From Sherwoodlollariibacterium sp049275655 (lineage in GTDB: Bacteria > Omnitrophota > Gorgyraeia > Gygaellales > Profunditerraquicolaceae): a DNA stretch of 64,000 nucleotides. The stretch spans positions 186,001 to 250,000 of the forward strand of contig JBASUY010000030.1 of assembly GCA_049275655.1 (NCBI GenBank). Direction: 5' to 3'. Below the pieces are notes generated by a model. It searched no databases. It saw nothing but the letters and a program-made list of their open reading frames with translations, and was not told where the DNA came from. The first letter of the stretch is position 1. Each line of letters starts with the position of its first letter. The position numbers and the translations under genes are program-made. This document shows, piece after piece, positions 26,970 through 36,522 of this stretch.

Positions 26970-26998
26970 ATTTTACCTTTATTTTAGAAATCAAACAA
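26970..26998 (-). promoter_or_regulatory. Promoter of the PilZ gene (leaderless type)
   Basis: Minus-strand -35 TTGTTT (26993-26998) and -10 TAAAAT (26970-26975) with a 17-nt spacer. The last base of the -10 box is 8 nt from the G of the GTG start, so transcription should begin at or next to the start codon. Confidence 0.5.
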
Positions 26999-27026
26999 GA
27001 AATAAAATCAGCAGTTAAGCAAAGAT

Positions 27027-27084
27027 TCTTTCGCACTTTTGTTCTAAAGTATATTCTTTTAGGCAACATTAAAGGTGCGAAAGA
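27027..27084. repeat. Long-loop inverted repeat between the glucan synthase and PilZ genes
   Basis: Arms tctttcgcac (27027-27036) and gtgcgaaaga (27075-27084) are perfectly complementary over 10 bp, extending a few more T/A pairs past a one-base bulge. The loop is about 38 nt. It follows the glucan synthase stop codon and could act as a 3' end structure, though no T-tract follows; its nature is open. Confidence 0.5.
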
Positions 27085-27118
27085 TATTTTACATTATTGT
27101 ATCCTCAGCTCCTTGGTA

Positions 27119-30100
27119 TCAATCACCCAATTTTACTTCCACTAAATGCTCTGTGCGGTCATCAACAAGCCGCACAGCCATCTCCTCCTGCTCAATACCA
27201 TCTATCTTAATAGATACTACCTTATCCGAAGAGCCTGTGCATAAAAAAGTAATATGATAGAAGGTTTCCCTGTACTTATAATGAAGCTTCCAAGAAACCC
27301 AATCTACAGGAAGGCACGGTTTAAAATAAATTTTATCTACATCAAGGCAGATCCCTAATAGATACCTGACAATAAGCTGGTACATCCACGAAGCAGAGCC
27401 TGTATACCATGTCCAGCCTCCGCGTCCTGTGAGCCCGAAAGAAGAATAAACATCAGCCGCTGTCACATATGGCTCTACCTTATAAACAGCGCACTTATCC
27501 GCTGTATCGCAATGGCGTATTGGATTAAGCATATTAAACAACCCCCAAGCTCTCTTTTTATCCCTTAAAATAGCGAAAGCAATCGCCATCCAAGCTGCGG
27601 CATGCGTATACTGCCCGCCGTTTTCTCTTACTCCCGGCACATAACCTTTGATATACCCCGGATTTAAGGAGGATTTATCAAAAGGAGGAGTGAATAATTT
27701 TACAAAGGCACGCTCATTATCAACGAGCTGTTGATACGCTTGAGACATTGCAATTTCTGACCTATTTTTTTGTGCTGCCTTTGAAATAACTGACCATGAC
27801 TGCGGGATAGAATCAATTCGGCATTCGCTATTTAAAAATGAACCTAACGGTTCTCCATTGTCAAAATAGGCACGGCGATACCACTTGCCATCCCACCCAT
27901 ATTCTTCAATATTTTTCGCAAGCTTCTTGGCTTCCTGAGAACATAACAATGAGAAATCATTATCTTTACGTTCTTCTGCTATCTTTGACATTGACTCAAG
28001 GATATCGTAAAGAAAAAACGCAAGCCAAATACTCTCACCCTTGCCTTCATGCCCAACTAAATTCATCCCGTCATTCCAATCCCCGCTTCCAATTAAAGGA
28101 AGGCCATGAACGCCAAACTTTAAAGCTCTTTTTACGCTTAAAACACAATGTTCATAAAAGGTTCCCGAATGAGTAGAAACTCTCGGAATATCACAATGGG
28201 CTTCTTGCCCCTCTTTTAGGTCCGGGCCTTCTAAAAACCCGATCTTTTCATCTAAAATTCCCGTATCTCCTATTGCCTTAATATACAAACAAGCCACAAA
28301 CGGGAGCCATAAATAATCATCCGAACATTTACTCCTGATACCACGCCCGGAATATGAATGCCACCAATGTTGGACATCTCCTTCTTTAAATTGGCGCCCC
28401 GCGCAAATTAGTAAATGTTCCCGAGTCATTTCAGGCTTTGAATGAATCAGGGCCATTACATCCTGAAGTTGATCCCTAAATCCAAAAGCGCCACTAGATT
28501 GGTAAAATCCGCTGCGGGCCATAAGGCGGCAGCTGATAATTTGATACTGCAGCCAACCGTTTACAAGAAAGTTTAATGAAGTATCCGGGGTTTCCACATA
28601 CACAATCCCTAAAGTCCGCTTCCAGTATTCCCACACCCTGCTTAACTCATAATGTACTGCTTCAATATTATTAAAACGCAAGGCCAGATTACGCGCGTCT
28701 TCCGGAGACATTCCCGAACCAAATGTAAATACAACTTCTTTTTGCTCGCCGTCTGCAAGCTCAATTTTAATCTGTGTGGCAGCGCACGGATCCATACCAG
28801 CGCCTACTTTTCCTGAAAGCTCCTCTTGTTGCATCGCGTAAGGAGAAGCCATTGTTCCGTTCCTTCCGATAAATTCAAGCCTATCTCCGGTTATAAACCG
28901 GGCTGCTTCATTAGTATCTAAAAAAACTACTCTATTTGAAAATTCCTTATTAAAAGGGTTACGGGCAAACAAAACGCCGGACTTAGGGTCAACCTCTGTT
29001 ACAATATGCATATGATACTTATCCCGTAAAACTCCCATCACTAACTCATAATACACGCTTACAGAAAGGCTTCTTCTGCGCCCGGAAATATTTTTAATTT
29101 TCAATAATGAAAACTTAACAGTATCTTCTAAGGAAACAAACTGTGTTAACTCTGAAGTAATCCCATTTTCAGTATGTTCAAAAACGCTATAACCAAATCC
29201 ATGCCGCGAAGTATAGGCGGTTTTGCCTTTTGCGGGGAGTGGAGTCGGAGACCAAAACCAGTTACTCTCTTCATCACGGATATAAATCGCCTCTCCGGAA
29301 GCATCAGTAACAGGATCATTCTTCCAGGGCGTTAAACGAAACATGTAAGCGTTCTCACTCCAAGTATAAGCGCTTCCGCTTTCAGAGATAAGCGTGCCAA
29401 AGTACTTATTCGCCAATACATTCACCCATGGTGCAGGAGTGATATTTAAAGCTGAGGTTGTAATTATGTATTCACGGCCGTCTCCGGTAAAACCACCCAA
29501 TCCGTTAAAAAAAACAAGGTCGGAGCGCTCAGCCGGTCCTTTTAATTTATCTTGATGATTATCTTCTCCATATTGAATCAAAGAAGATGGGGCAAGTTTA
29601 GGATATTTCACATCCTCCATCTGCTCAGCTAAAGTACCCCTACGGTCAGAAATAACAATTCGCGCCGCTGTTTGAATAAAAATTTTATCCTCTTCCGGCA
29701 TCTGGTCTGCCCGCCTTACAAAAACTCCCACGCGCCGGCCGGATATTTTTTTAACACTTGCCGCTATTAACTCATTAATCCTATCCCCTAAGCTATCGCG
29801 GTAAACAGAGCTATCCTCGTTCCAAATAATAAGGTCAACTGCAAGGCCTTTCATATTCCAATAAGCATACGCTTGCATCATCTGCGCGACAAGATCAATG
29901 TTTTCCCGATTTTCAATTCTCACAAGGACAATCGGAAGATCCCCTGAAATACCATAACCCCAAAGATCTGATTCTCCCCGGGTATTCCGCTGCAAAATAC
30001 TCGCATTCGCCCGCCAGAAAGGATTCGCATACAAAATAGCGCTTGCCAACCTTCCATAAAGTTGAGCATCAACCTCAGTTACATTAATTTGCTGCAAGGC

Positions 30101-33100
30101 AACCTGGCCTTGAGTCCAAGCCAGGTTAAAAATACGGTCAGAGAGATTTTTGTCCCTGTATTTTTCTATAATCCTCTGGGCGGATTCCCTGCTCTGGCAT
30201 GAGCCGGTTACATAATCAATCACTGCTGATTCTCCCGGAGCCAGCTCTAGACGGCTTCGTATAGAAACAACCGGGTCAAGTACCGAGCCTTCGCTATTTG
30301 AAAGAGAGCCGGGTTTATCCATAGCTAAAGGAGATGCGGTTGTGCGCCCCCGGCCGATAAACTTACTCCTATCTGTTTCATAAGAAGCTTCTTTTAAGGC
30401 GTTCCCATGAACTGCCATTAAATGTAAGACCAAAGGAAATGTTTCTTTTTGGTCGCGAGGACGGCGACGACAAAGAATAGCCTGATAAGGTTTGATTATT
30501 TCTGTTTCAATAAACAAGTTGCTGAATGCCCGGTGCACCTGATCGCTTGCGGGATAATTTAAAACCACTTCCGTATAACTAGTTACTTCAATAATACGCC
30601 TACGGGAAGAGCAATTGGAAATTGTCACACGGCGTAATTCTACATCCTCTTCCGGAGAAACCGCAATCCTAGTATGCGTTTCAATTTGATTATCCATACG
30701 CTCAAACTCAACCCAAGCTTCAGAGAACAAAGCTTTATAATGCTTAGGTTTTTTAAGGGTTGGCTGATATGCTGATGACCAAAATTTACCAGTCTCTACA
30801 TCAGAAAAGTAAACAAAGGTACCTTGATTATCGAGTGCCGAATCTTCGTTCCAACGCGTTATAGCTAAATCTTTACACCGGCTATAGCCTCCTCCGGAAT
30901 TAGTGACCATAACATGGTAGCGGCCGTTAGAAAGCGTATGAACCTCAGGCACAGGGGTATGCGGGGTTGTAAAAATGCGTAAAAATGCTTCCCGTTCACC
31001 AACCTTCTTGAGCATCCCAACCACTTCAAAATCATAAAGAAACGGCTCAGAAGCAGGCACTTTCTCCTGTAAAAGAAGCTCAGCTGATTTAAATATCGGT
31101 TCTGCAAAAAAACGCCTTTGCATAGGCCGGCCTAAAAGAGTATACGCAAGAGCCAATAAGCTCATACCCTGATGATGAGCCATATATGTTTTTACAACAA
31201 CATGGGTTTCATCTGTTGTAAGGCGGGAAGGGGTAAAATCTAACGCTTCATACAAACCGAAAAAACCTCCCGCGCCTTTTGTAAATAACCGTTGAAGATT
31301 ATCAAATGCTTTTTTAGGTTCAATCATTAAAGCCAACATCGAAGCATAGGGAGCTACAACCAAATCATCAGCAAGTCCCCGCTTAAAGCCCATACCCGGA
31401 ACTCCGAATGAACGATACTGATACTCTTTATTAATATCAACCTTATTATAACAAGATTCGGAAATACCCCAGGGAATATTATTTTTTGTCGCATACCGGA
31501 TCTGGCCGTTTACCGCGGCTTTACAGGTCTGAGCTAATAAGCTTCCCTCATAATTCGGCATTACTAATAAAGGCATCAAATATTCAAACATTGACCCTCC
31601 CCATGAAACAAGAATAGGCTCCCCTTCGATTTTCGTAATTAAGCGGCCAAGTTTAAACCAGTGATCTTGGGGCATCTTACCTTGGGCTATCGCAACAAAA
31701 CTACAAAACCGCGCCTCTGATGCCAATAAGTCATAACAACCACTATCAATCTTATGCTTATCAACATTGTATCCGATTGACAGAAGGTGGTTATCCTTAT
31801 CGTATAAAAATTCATAATCAATATTAGTAACTTCTGCGCACCTTAATATAATGTAATCAATGGCTTTAATTCTTTCGGCTGACCGTGTACCGGCGATTTT
31901 AATCGTTTCCTGTAATTTTAAAAACCATTCACGGGCACCTCTTACCCTGTCCTCTGCAATCCGTATATCTTTTATTATCTCTTCAATAAGCGGAACTAGC
32001 TTATGCTCTAAGCTTGCAACATCCTTAAGGGGGGGAATCTCATCTAAATGCCGAAGAATCTCTCTAACCTGAAAAAGATTCTTACGCTGCCGCTCATCTT
32101 CCGCATCCCACAACCCGGGCATTTCCGGCTCAAGAAGGGCCCATGGGGCGATAAAAGCAATATCTTCTAAAAAATCATAACACTGCCGCTCAAAAGCCTT
32201 AGCCCATCTCTTAGCATCTTCATAATCTTTTTCTTCCAAAAACGGCATAATTTTTGAAATATCAATTAATAGCTGGCGTAAAAGCGCATATACCTGAGAA
32301 AGATAAACGGAAGAACCCTCATTATCCCTCCGAAACTGCCCTATTTTTTCAAAAAGGAGATGTAATGCGGAAGAAATCTTTTCTTCCTTTTTCTTGCGGC
32401 CTGTAACGCTTTGCAAAAGAACCCTTAAGGTAGTTTCTAATCCGTCAAATATATTCAAGGAGACAATCTTTTGATTTTTCATCTCCATAAGCCCGTTGCG
32501 TAGGATAATCAAAGAGCCCACCAAATTCCCGCTGTCCACAGAAGAAACATACAAGGGTAGCAATGGCTTAAGTGTCTGCGTATCATACCAATTGTAAAAA
32601 TGCCCTCTGTATTTTTCCATAACATTTAAAGTATCAAATGTTTTCTCCGCTCTGTTAAACATCCTCCCCATTGAAAGATACCCAAAATCATAGGCTGTTA
32701 AGTTTGCAAGAAGCGCAAAACCGATATTTGTCGGAGATGTCCTATGCGCTAAAGACCTAACAGGCTCCTCCTGAAAATTATCTGGCGGCAGCCAGTTATC
32801 TTCTTTAGTTATCAGTTCTTCAAAAAATGCCCAGGTTTTTCTGGAAAGGTTTTTAAGTATATTAATCTGCTCTTCGGAAAGCTGAGCTTTCTCTAAAACC
32901 GAAGCCCTGCTTATTAAACAGGCTATTACCGGAGAAACAAACCAAAGGCATAGAACAATTAAAGTCAGCCAATTTTGATGTGAAAATAATACAGATAAAA
33001 ACAAAAAGAAAAATACAGACGTAAACGGAATATGCCACATCTGTTTATAATAATCTGGAATTTTACTTAAATAGAGACTGTCGGTTTCAAAAAAAGTTCG

Positions 33101-35911
33101 CCATTTTAAGAGTTCCTTACGGGATACAAACATTCTCCATAAAGTTAATGTTATCGCGTCTAAAGAACAAAACGCTTCGTATAAAAGAAAAATAAGCGAA
33201 AAGAAAAATCTAAGTATATTTTTTTTAAATAAGGATAAGACTAGCTCAATATGGGTACGAAAGGTCAAATGTTCAGGTTTTCTTAAAATCTCCGCCATAA
33301 ACATCGGCAATATAGGCAAAGCAAGCAAGGTAATAACAAAACCCGTCCAGGCCCATGCTGAACGGAAAGAGACCCACCCAAACAAAAGAAGAAAAACTGC
33401 CGCTAAAGGTACAAGGCTGCGCCTTAGATTATCTGCGATTTTCCATTTTGACAAAAATGAAATAGGATTTTTAACTCGTATCCCTCCTTTACCGGGGACT
33501 ACGGAAAATACCCAACGAAAGATCTGCCAGTCTCCGCGTATCCAACGGTGCCTGCGGCTTGAGTCTTTAAGATAAGAGGAGGGGTAATTTTCATAAAACT
33601 GCACATCTGTTACAAGCCCTGACCGGGCATAACATCCTTCTAAAAGATCGTGGCTTAAAATAAGGTTTTCCGGAAGCCGGCCTCCGATGGATTTTTCAAA
33701 TGCGTCCACATCATAAAGCCCCTTCCCCACAAAAGATCCTTCAAAGAAAAGATCCTGGTACACATCAGATACTGCTTTCGTATAAGGATCAATTCCAACA
33801 TCGCCACCGAAAATCCTTACAAACAATGAAGGGTTCTCCCCGGGATAACCGGATTCAATCCGTGGCTGAAGAATTCCATATCCTGAAACTATCCGCCCTT
33901 TTTTTTCATCATAAACCGGACGATTTAACGGGTGTTCAATCACTCCAACTAAGTCTCTCACCGAATTACGGGACATTTTTGTATCCGCATCCAAAGTAAT
34001 AACATATTTTACCCCTTTAAGCCTTTGCGAATCTCCGAGAATTACACTAAACTCACTCTCTCCTCTTCCGCGAAGAAAAGCGTTTAAATCTTGCAGTTTG
34101 CCTCTTTTACGCTCATACCCCATCCATACCTTTTCTTTTTCATTCCATCTGCGGGGCCGATGAAGAAGAAAAAAACTGCTCTCTTTTTGCCGGCGATATT
34201 TATGATTTAACCGTTCAATACCTGAGATAACCTGCTTTAAAAGCGCTTCATCTTCCGGCATGACTTCTTGCTCTGCGTCGGAAAAATCAGTCAAGAGAGC
34301 AAAATCAGCATTAGCGTCAATATTCGCCAGGTATCGAACCTCAAGGTCCTCAAGAAGAGAATTAATCGCCTCAAAATTACTAAGCATACAAGGAACCACC
34401 ACTAAAGTACGAGCATCTGCGGGAATTCCTTCTGAAAAATCCATCCGAGGAAGATTTTGGGGTTTCACAAGCATCATAGATACCCAATTCACCAAAGAGA
34501 CTATAGTTTGACTGGTAACAAACAAAAGCGATATGGAGAATAAGAAAAACCATGGTAAATCCAAAACCATCCTTGGTTGAACCCTGCTTAAAACAACCAC
34601 GCTTACAGTTGGAGTCAATAAGAGAACCGAGCCAAAAAATAAAATTGAGGACAAAAAAGTTTTTTTTGCTTCCAGTTGCTGATTAAAAGTTAAACGAAGG
34701 CCTAAATGCCGGCAAAGAACCTCCAAGCCCCGGTCAATAAGATAAAAACCCACGTGCGCTGTTACATGGCTGGCCCCTTTTTCTGTTTTTGCCTTATTAG
34801 CAAGCTGAATAACACGTTTTGCTATCTCGCCCTCCGGCAGCTTGCTTCTTAGAGAGAACCTTTCAACAGAATGCCTGTAGCGGTCGCGGGTTGCAAAAGA
34901 CATCCGGCTGTAATGTCCTGATGGATCCTGATTTAAAATTTTTTCAACTATACTAAGCGATTCAACAAAATCACACCAATCTGTAGTCCCTAGAAAACGT
35001 AAACTTCCGATAGTATTTGCGGTTGAAACCTGATTAGCTGCTTGTTTTTGGCTGATTGAACGGATAATTTTATCAAGATTACCTCCTTGTTCTAAAAGCT
35101 TTTTTTCAAGCCATAGGAAAAGGATGCTAAAAGCATGCGTTTGGCCGTGCAAACGCCTCATGAACTCAGCAACAAAAGTATCGGAAAATTGCTGATTCGC
35201 TTTTGACATTGCCCCGATTTCAAGAATCATCGCATCAGTATCTTTAACCGGGGTTTTAAGAATTCGTGTTGCCCAATAATTTGCCTTATCTCTTTCGGCA
35301 TAAGAGACGATCAAGCGGGAAGATATGCGCCTTAAATTTTCTATAAGGGCTAACCTTAACATTATCGGAAAAGCCCACAATTCACCGAGTTTTAGATGAC
35401 GTACAGTTTGATAAGATGCGATATATTCTGTAAGCCTCTCCTTGTCTAAACATCCGTCGCTATGAGAAACTACCTCCATAGCAATTTCATAGACGCACGG
35501 ATAATCTAAGAACGGCCCTTCAGAAACATGAGGAAGCCCCTGAATATAATCTTTTGGGAGATATTTTTGCGCCAGCCTTATCTGCTCTTCAATAAGAAAA
35601 TAGTTATCCAGAAGCCATTCTCCGGTAGGAGTAATTCTTGTTTTTGATTTATCGGCTTTTTTAAGGATATTTTGAATGTGGTTTAAAACCTCTTCATTCT
35701 CTTTTAACCGGCGCAATAGCTTATCCCTGCCTTTTTTATAATAAGCAAGGTGCCTTTCTGCTAAACTTTTAGCGTGCCCCTTTAACTGCTCTATATTAAA
35801 AAGTTCAGAGCGGAATATTTTTTCTTCATCCGGGCTTTTTTTAACTGCAAAAAACCCTAATCGTAGTTTACCGGATACAAACCAATTATGAATTAATTTT
35901 TTGACCAACAT
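27119..35911 (-). CDS. ndvB: Cyclic beta-1,2-glucan synthase (NdvB/ChvB/Cgs type)
   Basis: A 2930-residue multidomain membrane enzyme, close to the family's usual 2800-2900. The N-terminal third holds membrane segments flanking a GT84 glycosyltransferase with LDADTK near residue 640 and RRHRWIRGDWQ near 790. More membrane helices follow to about 1030. The middle glycoamylase-like region (about 1040-1600; TYMAHHQGMSLLAL near 1580) is the part linked to cyclisation. The C-terminal half has GH94-type sandwich domains and a GH94 barrel with GSGDWNDGMN near 2610, which sets chain length in Brucella Cgs. It builds beta-1,2-glucan from UDP-glucose and secretes it to the periplasm. A -10 box lies 23 nt upstream. 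The G-run just before the ATG is unusually close for a Shine-Dalgarno. Confidence 0.93.
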   Translation of the reverse strand: MLVKKLIHNWFVSGKLRLGFFAVKKSPDEEKIFRSELFNIEQLKGHAKSLAERHLAYYKKGRDKLLRRLKENEEVLNHIQNILKKADKSKTRITPTGEWLLDNYFLIEEQIRLAQKYLPKDYIQGLPHVSEGPFLDYPCVYEIAMEVVSHSDGCLDKERLTEYIASYQTVRHLKLGELWAFPIMLRLALIENLRRISSRLIVSYAERDKANYWATRILKTPVKDTDAMILEIGAMSKANQQFSDTFVAEFMRRLHGQTHAFSILFLWLEKKLLEQGGNLDKIIRSISQKQAANQVSTANTIGSLRFLGTTDWCDFVESLSIVEKILNQDPSGHYSRMSFATRDRYRHSVERFSLRSKLPEGEIAKRVIQLANKAKTEKGASHVTAHVGFYLIDRGLEVLCRHLGLRLTFNQQLEAKKTFLSSILFFGSVLLLTPTVSVVVLSRVQPRMVLDLPWFFLFSISLLFVTSQTIVSLVNWVSMMLVKPQNLPRMDFSEGIPADARTLVVVPCMLSNFEAINSLLEDLEVRYLANIDANADFALLTDFSDAEQEVMPEDEALLKQVISGIERLNHKYRRQKESSFFLLHRPRRWNEKEKVWMGYERKRGKLQDLNAFLRGRGESEFSVILGDSQRLKGVKYVITLDADTKMSRNSVRDLVGVIEHPLNRPVYDEKKGRIVSGYGILQPRIESGYPGENPSLFVRIFGGDVGIDPYTKAVSDVYQDLFFEGSFVGKGLYDVDAFEKSIGGRLPENLILSHDLLEGCYARSGLVTDVQFYENYPSSYLKDSSRRHRWIRGDWQIFRWVFSVVPGKGGIRVKNPISFLSKWKIADNLRRSLVPLAAVFLLLFGWVSFRSAWAWTGFVITLLALPILPMFMAEILRKPEHLTFRTHIELVLSLFKKNILRFFFSLIFLLYEAFCSLDAITLTLWRMFVSRKELLKWRTFFETDSLYLSKIPDYYKQMWHIPFTSVFFFLFLSVLFSHQNWLTLIVLCLWFVSPVIACLISRASVLEKAQLSEEQINILKNLSRKTWAFFEELITKEDNWLPPDNFQEEPVRSLAHRTSPTNIGFALLANLTAYDFGYLSMGRMFNRAEKTFDTLNVMEKYRGHFYNWYDTQTLKPLLPLYVSSVDSGNLVGSLIILRNGLMEMKNQKIVSLNIFDGLETTLRVLLQSVTGRKKKEEKISSALHLLFEKIGQFRRDNEGSSVYLSQVYALLRQLLIDISKIMPFLEEKDYEDAKRWAKAFERQCYDFLEDIAFIAPWALLEPEMPGLWDAEDERQRKNLFQVREILRHLDEIPPLKDVASLEHKLVPLIEEIIKDIRIAEDRVRGAREWFLKLQETIKIAGTRSAERIKAIDYIILRCAEVTNIDYEFLYDKDNHLLSIGYNVDKHKIDSGCYDLLASEARFCSFVAIAQGKMPQDHWFKLGRLITKIEGEPILVSWGGSMFEYLMPLLVMPNYEGSLLAQTCKAAVNGQIRYATKNNIPWGISESCYNKVDINKEYQYRSFGVPGMGFKRGLADDLVVAPYASMLALMIEPKKAFDNLQRLFTKGAGGFFGLYEALDFTPSRLTTDETHVVVKTYMAHHQGMSLLALAYTLLGRPMQRRFFAEPIFKSAELLLQEKVPASEPFLYDFEVVGMLKKVGEREAFLRIFTTPHTPVPEVHTLSNGRYHVMVTNSGGGYSRCKDLAITRWNEDSALDNQGTFVYFSDVETGKFWSSAYQPTLKKPKHYKALFSEAWVEFERMDNQIETHTRIAVSPEEDVELRRVTISNCSSRRRIIEVTSYTEVVLNYPASDQVHRAFSNLFIETEIIKPYQAILCRRRPRDQKETFPLVLHLMAVHGNALKEASYETDRSKFIGRGRTTASPLAMDKPGSLSNSEGSVLDPVVSIRSRLELAPGESAVIDYVTGSCQSRESAQRIIEKYRDKNLSDRIFNLAWTQGQVALQQINVTEVDAQLYGRLASAILYANPFWRANASILQRNTRGESDLWGYGISGDLPIVLVRIENRENIDLVAQMMQAYAYWNMKGLAVDLIIWNEDSSVYRDSLGDRINELIAASVKKISGRRVGVFVRRADQMPEEDKIFIQTAARIVISDRRGTLAEQMEDVKYPKLAPSSLIQYGEDNHQDKLKGPAERSDLVFFNGLGGFTGDGREYIITTSALNITPAPWVNVLANKYFGTLISESGSAYTWSENAYMFRLTPWKNDPVTDASGEAIYIRDEESNWFWSPTPLPAKGKTAYTSRHGFGYSVFEHTENGITSELTQFVSLEDTVKFSLLKIKNISGRRRSLSVSVYYELVMGVLRDKYHMHIVTEVDPKSGVLFARNPFNKEFSNRVVFLDTNEAARFITGDRLEFIGRNGTMASPYAMQQEELSGKVGAGMDPCAATQIKIELADGEQKEVVFTFGSGMSPEDARNLALRFNNIEAVHYELSRVWEYWKRTLGIVYVETPDTSLNFLVNGWLQYQIISCRLMARSGFYQSSGAFGFRDQLQDVMALIHSKPEMTREHLLICAGRQFKEGDVQHWWHSYSGRGIRSKCSDDYLWLPFVACLYIKAIGDTGILDEKIGFLEGPDLKEGQEAHCDIPRVSTHSGTFYEHCVLSVKRALKFGVHGLPLIGSGDWNDGMNLVGHEGKGESIWLAFFLYDILESMSKIAEERKDNDFSLLCSQEAKKLAKNIEEYGWDGKWYRRAYFDNGEPLGSFLNSECRIDSIPQSWSVISKAAQKNRSEIAMSQAYQQLVDNERAFVKLFTPPFDKSSLNPGYIKGYVPGVRENGGQYTHAAAWMAIAFAILRDKKRAWGLFNMLNPIRHCDTADKCAVYKVEPYVTAADVYSSFGLTGRGGWTWYTGSASWMYQLIVRYLLGICLDVDKIYFKPCLPVDWVSWKLHYKYRETFYHITFLCTGSSDKVVSIKIDGIEQEEMAVRLVDDRTEHLVEVKLGD

Positions 35912-35933
35912 CCCCCCTTTTTTATTATTAAAT

Positions 35934-35962
35934 ATTATACCTTAACTTCTTAAGTAAAACAA
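35934..35962 (-). promoter_or_regulatory. Promoter of the cyclic glucan synthase gene
   Basis: Minus-strand -10 TATAAT (35934-35939) with a weak -35 TTGTTT (35957-35962) at 17 nt. The spacer contains the small palindrome CTTAA-GAAG-TTAAG (35941-35954), a possible operator. The rest of 35963-36031 shows no gene. Confidence 0.5.
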
Positions 35963-36031
35963 GGCATAGCCCCTACGGTAGAGAAAGTCACTATTTTTCG
36001 CGTAACTCTTTGGCACGTGCGGATATAAAAA

Positions 36032-36062
36032 TAGCCCTGATTAGGCTTACTAATCAGGGCTA
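36032..36062 (-). terminator. Intrinsic terminator after tRNA-fMet
   Basis: Perfect 13-bp arms tagccctgattag (36032-36044) and ctaatcagggcta (36050-36062), 5-nt loop, followed on the minus strand by TTTTTAT. It lies 36 nt after the tRNA 3' end. Confidence 0.88.
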
Positions 36063-36098
36063 AATTTATCTCTCAATCTGGGTTCCGAGAGAATTATG

Positions 36099-36175
36099 TG
36101 GTTGCGGGGGACTGATTTGAACAGTCGACCTCAAGGTTATGAGCCTTGCGAGCTACCAGGCTGCTCCACCCCGCG
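36099..36175 (-). tRNA. Initiator tRNA-fMet (CAU)
   Basis: A 77-nt cloverleaf with encoded CCA. The acceptor begins CGCGGGG and ends CCCCGCA, leaving the C1-A72 mismatch that marks bacterial initiator tRNA. The anticodon loop is CTCATAA. The anticodon stem is CAAGG/CCTTG, so only two of the usual three consecutive G-C pairs are present; pair 29-41 is A-U. The D arm (GAGCAGCCTGGTAGCTC) and T arm (GACTG TTCAAAT CAGTC) are normal. Confidence 0.96.
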
Positions 36176-36201
36176 AAACTTTTTAAAAGAACAGTACTTT
36201 T

Positions 36202-36229
36202 ATTATAACACTAATTTCTATCAAGTAAA
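36202..36229 (-). promoter_or_regulatory. Promoter of tRNA-fMet
   Basis: Minus-strand -35 TTTACT (36224-36229), 16-nt spacer, -10 TATAAT (36202-36207), 26 nt before the mature tRNA 5' end. Confidence 0.55.
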
Positions 36230-36237
36230 CAAAAGAT

Positions 36238-36522
36238 TTACCTTTTTTTCTTCTGCGGGACTATCTTAATCGGGATTTCTCCTTTTCTTACTACCCCCAT
36301 CTTCTCCCGCGCTATCCTCTCTTGATATATCGGGTCGCTATCCAACCTTTTTAACTCCTGATGTAAAAGCGCATTTTCAATGTTAAGGCGGCGAATCTTA
36401 TCCTCAAGGTCTTTATTTTTATCCCTTAACCCCTGCATCTTAGAAAACCCGGGGATAAATAATATCAATAGGGCCACAGCAACAATAAAATAACCTAAAG
36501 CATTCCTTAAGGTAGATAGCAT
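36238..36522 (-). CDS. FtsB/DivIC-type cell division protein (septum formation initiator)
   Basis: A 94-residue bitopic protein: a single membrane helix (about residues 9-26), then a heptad coiled coil (about 30-65: GLRDKNKDLEDKIRRLNIENALLHQELKRL in outline), then DPIYQERIAREKMGVV-type short tail typical of FtsB/DivIC. These proteins act with FtsL and FtsQ in the divisome. The ATG follows the enolase stop with no gap. The eno-ftsB pairing is common in bacteria, which supports the call. Confidence 0.9.
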   Translation of the reverse strand: MLSTLRNALGYFIVAVALLILFIPGFSKMQGLRDKNKDLEDKIRRLNIENALLHQELKRLDSDPIYQERIAREKMGVVRKGEIPIKIVPQKKKR

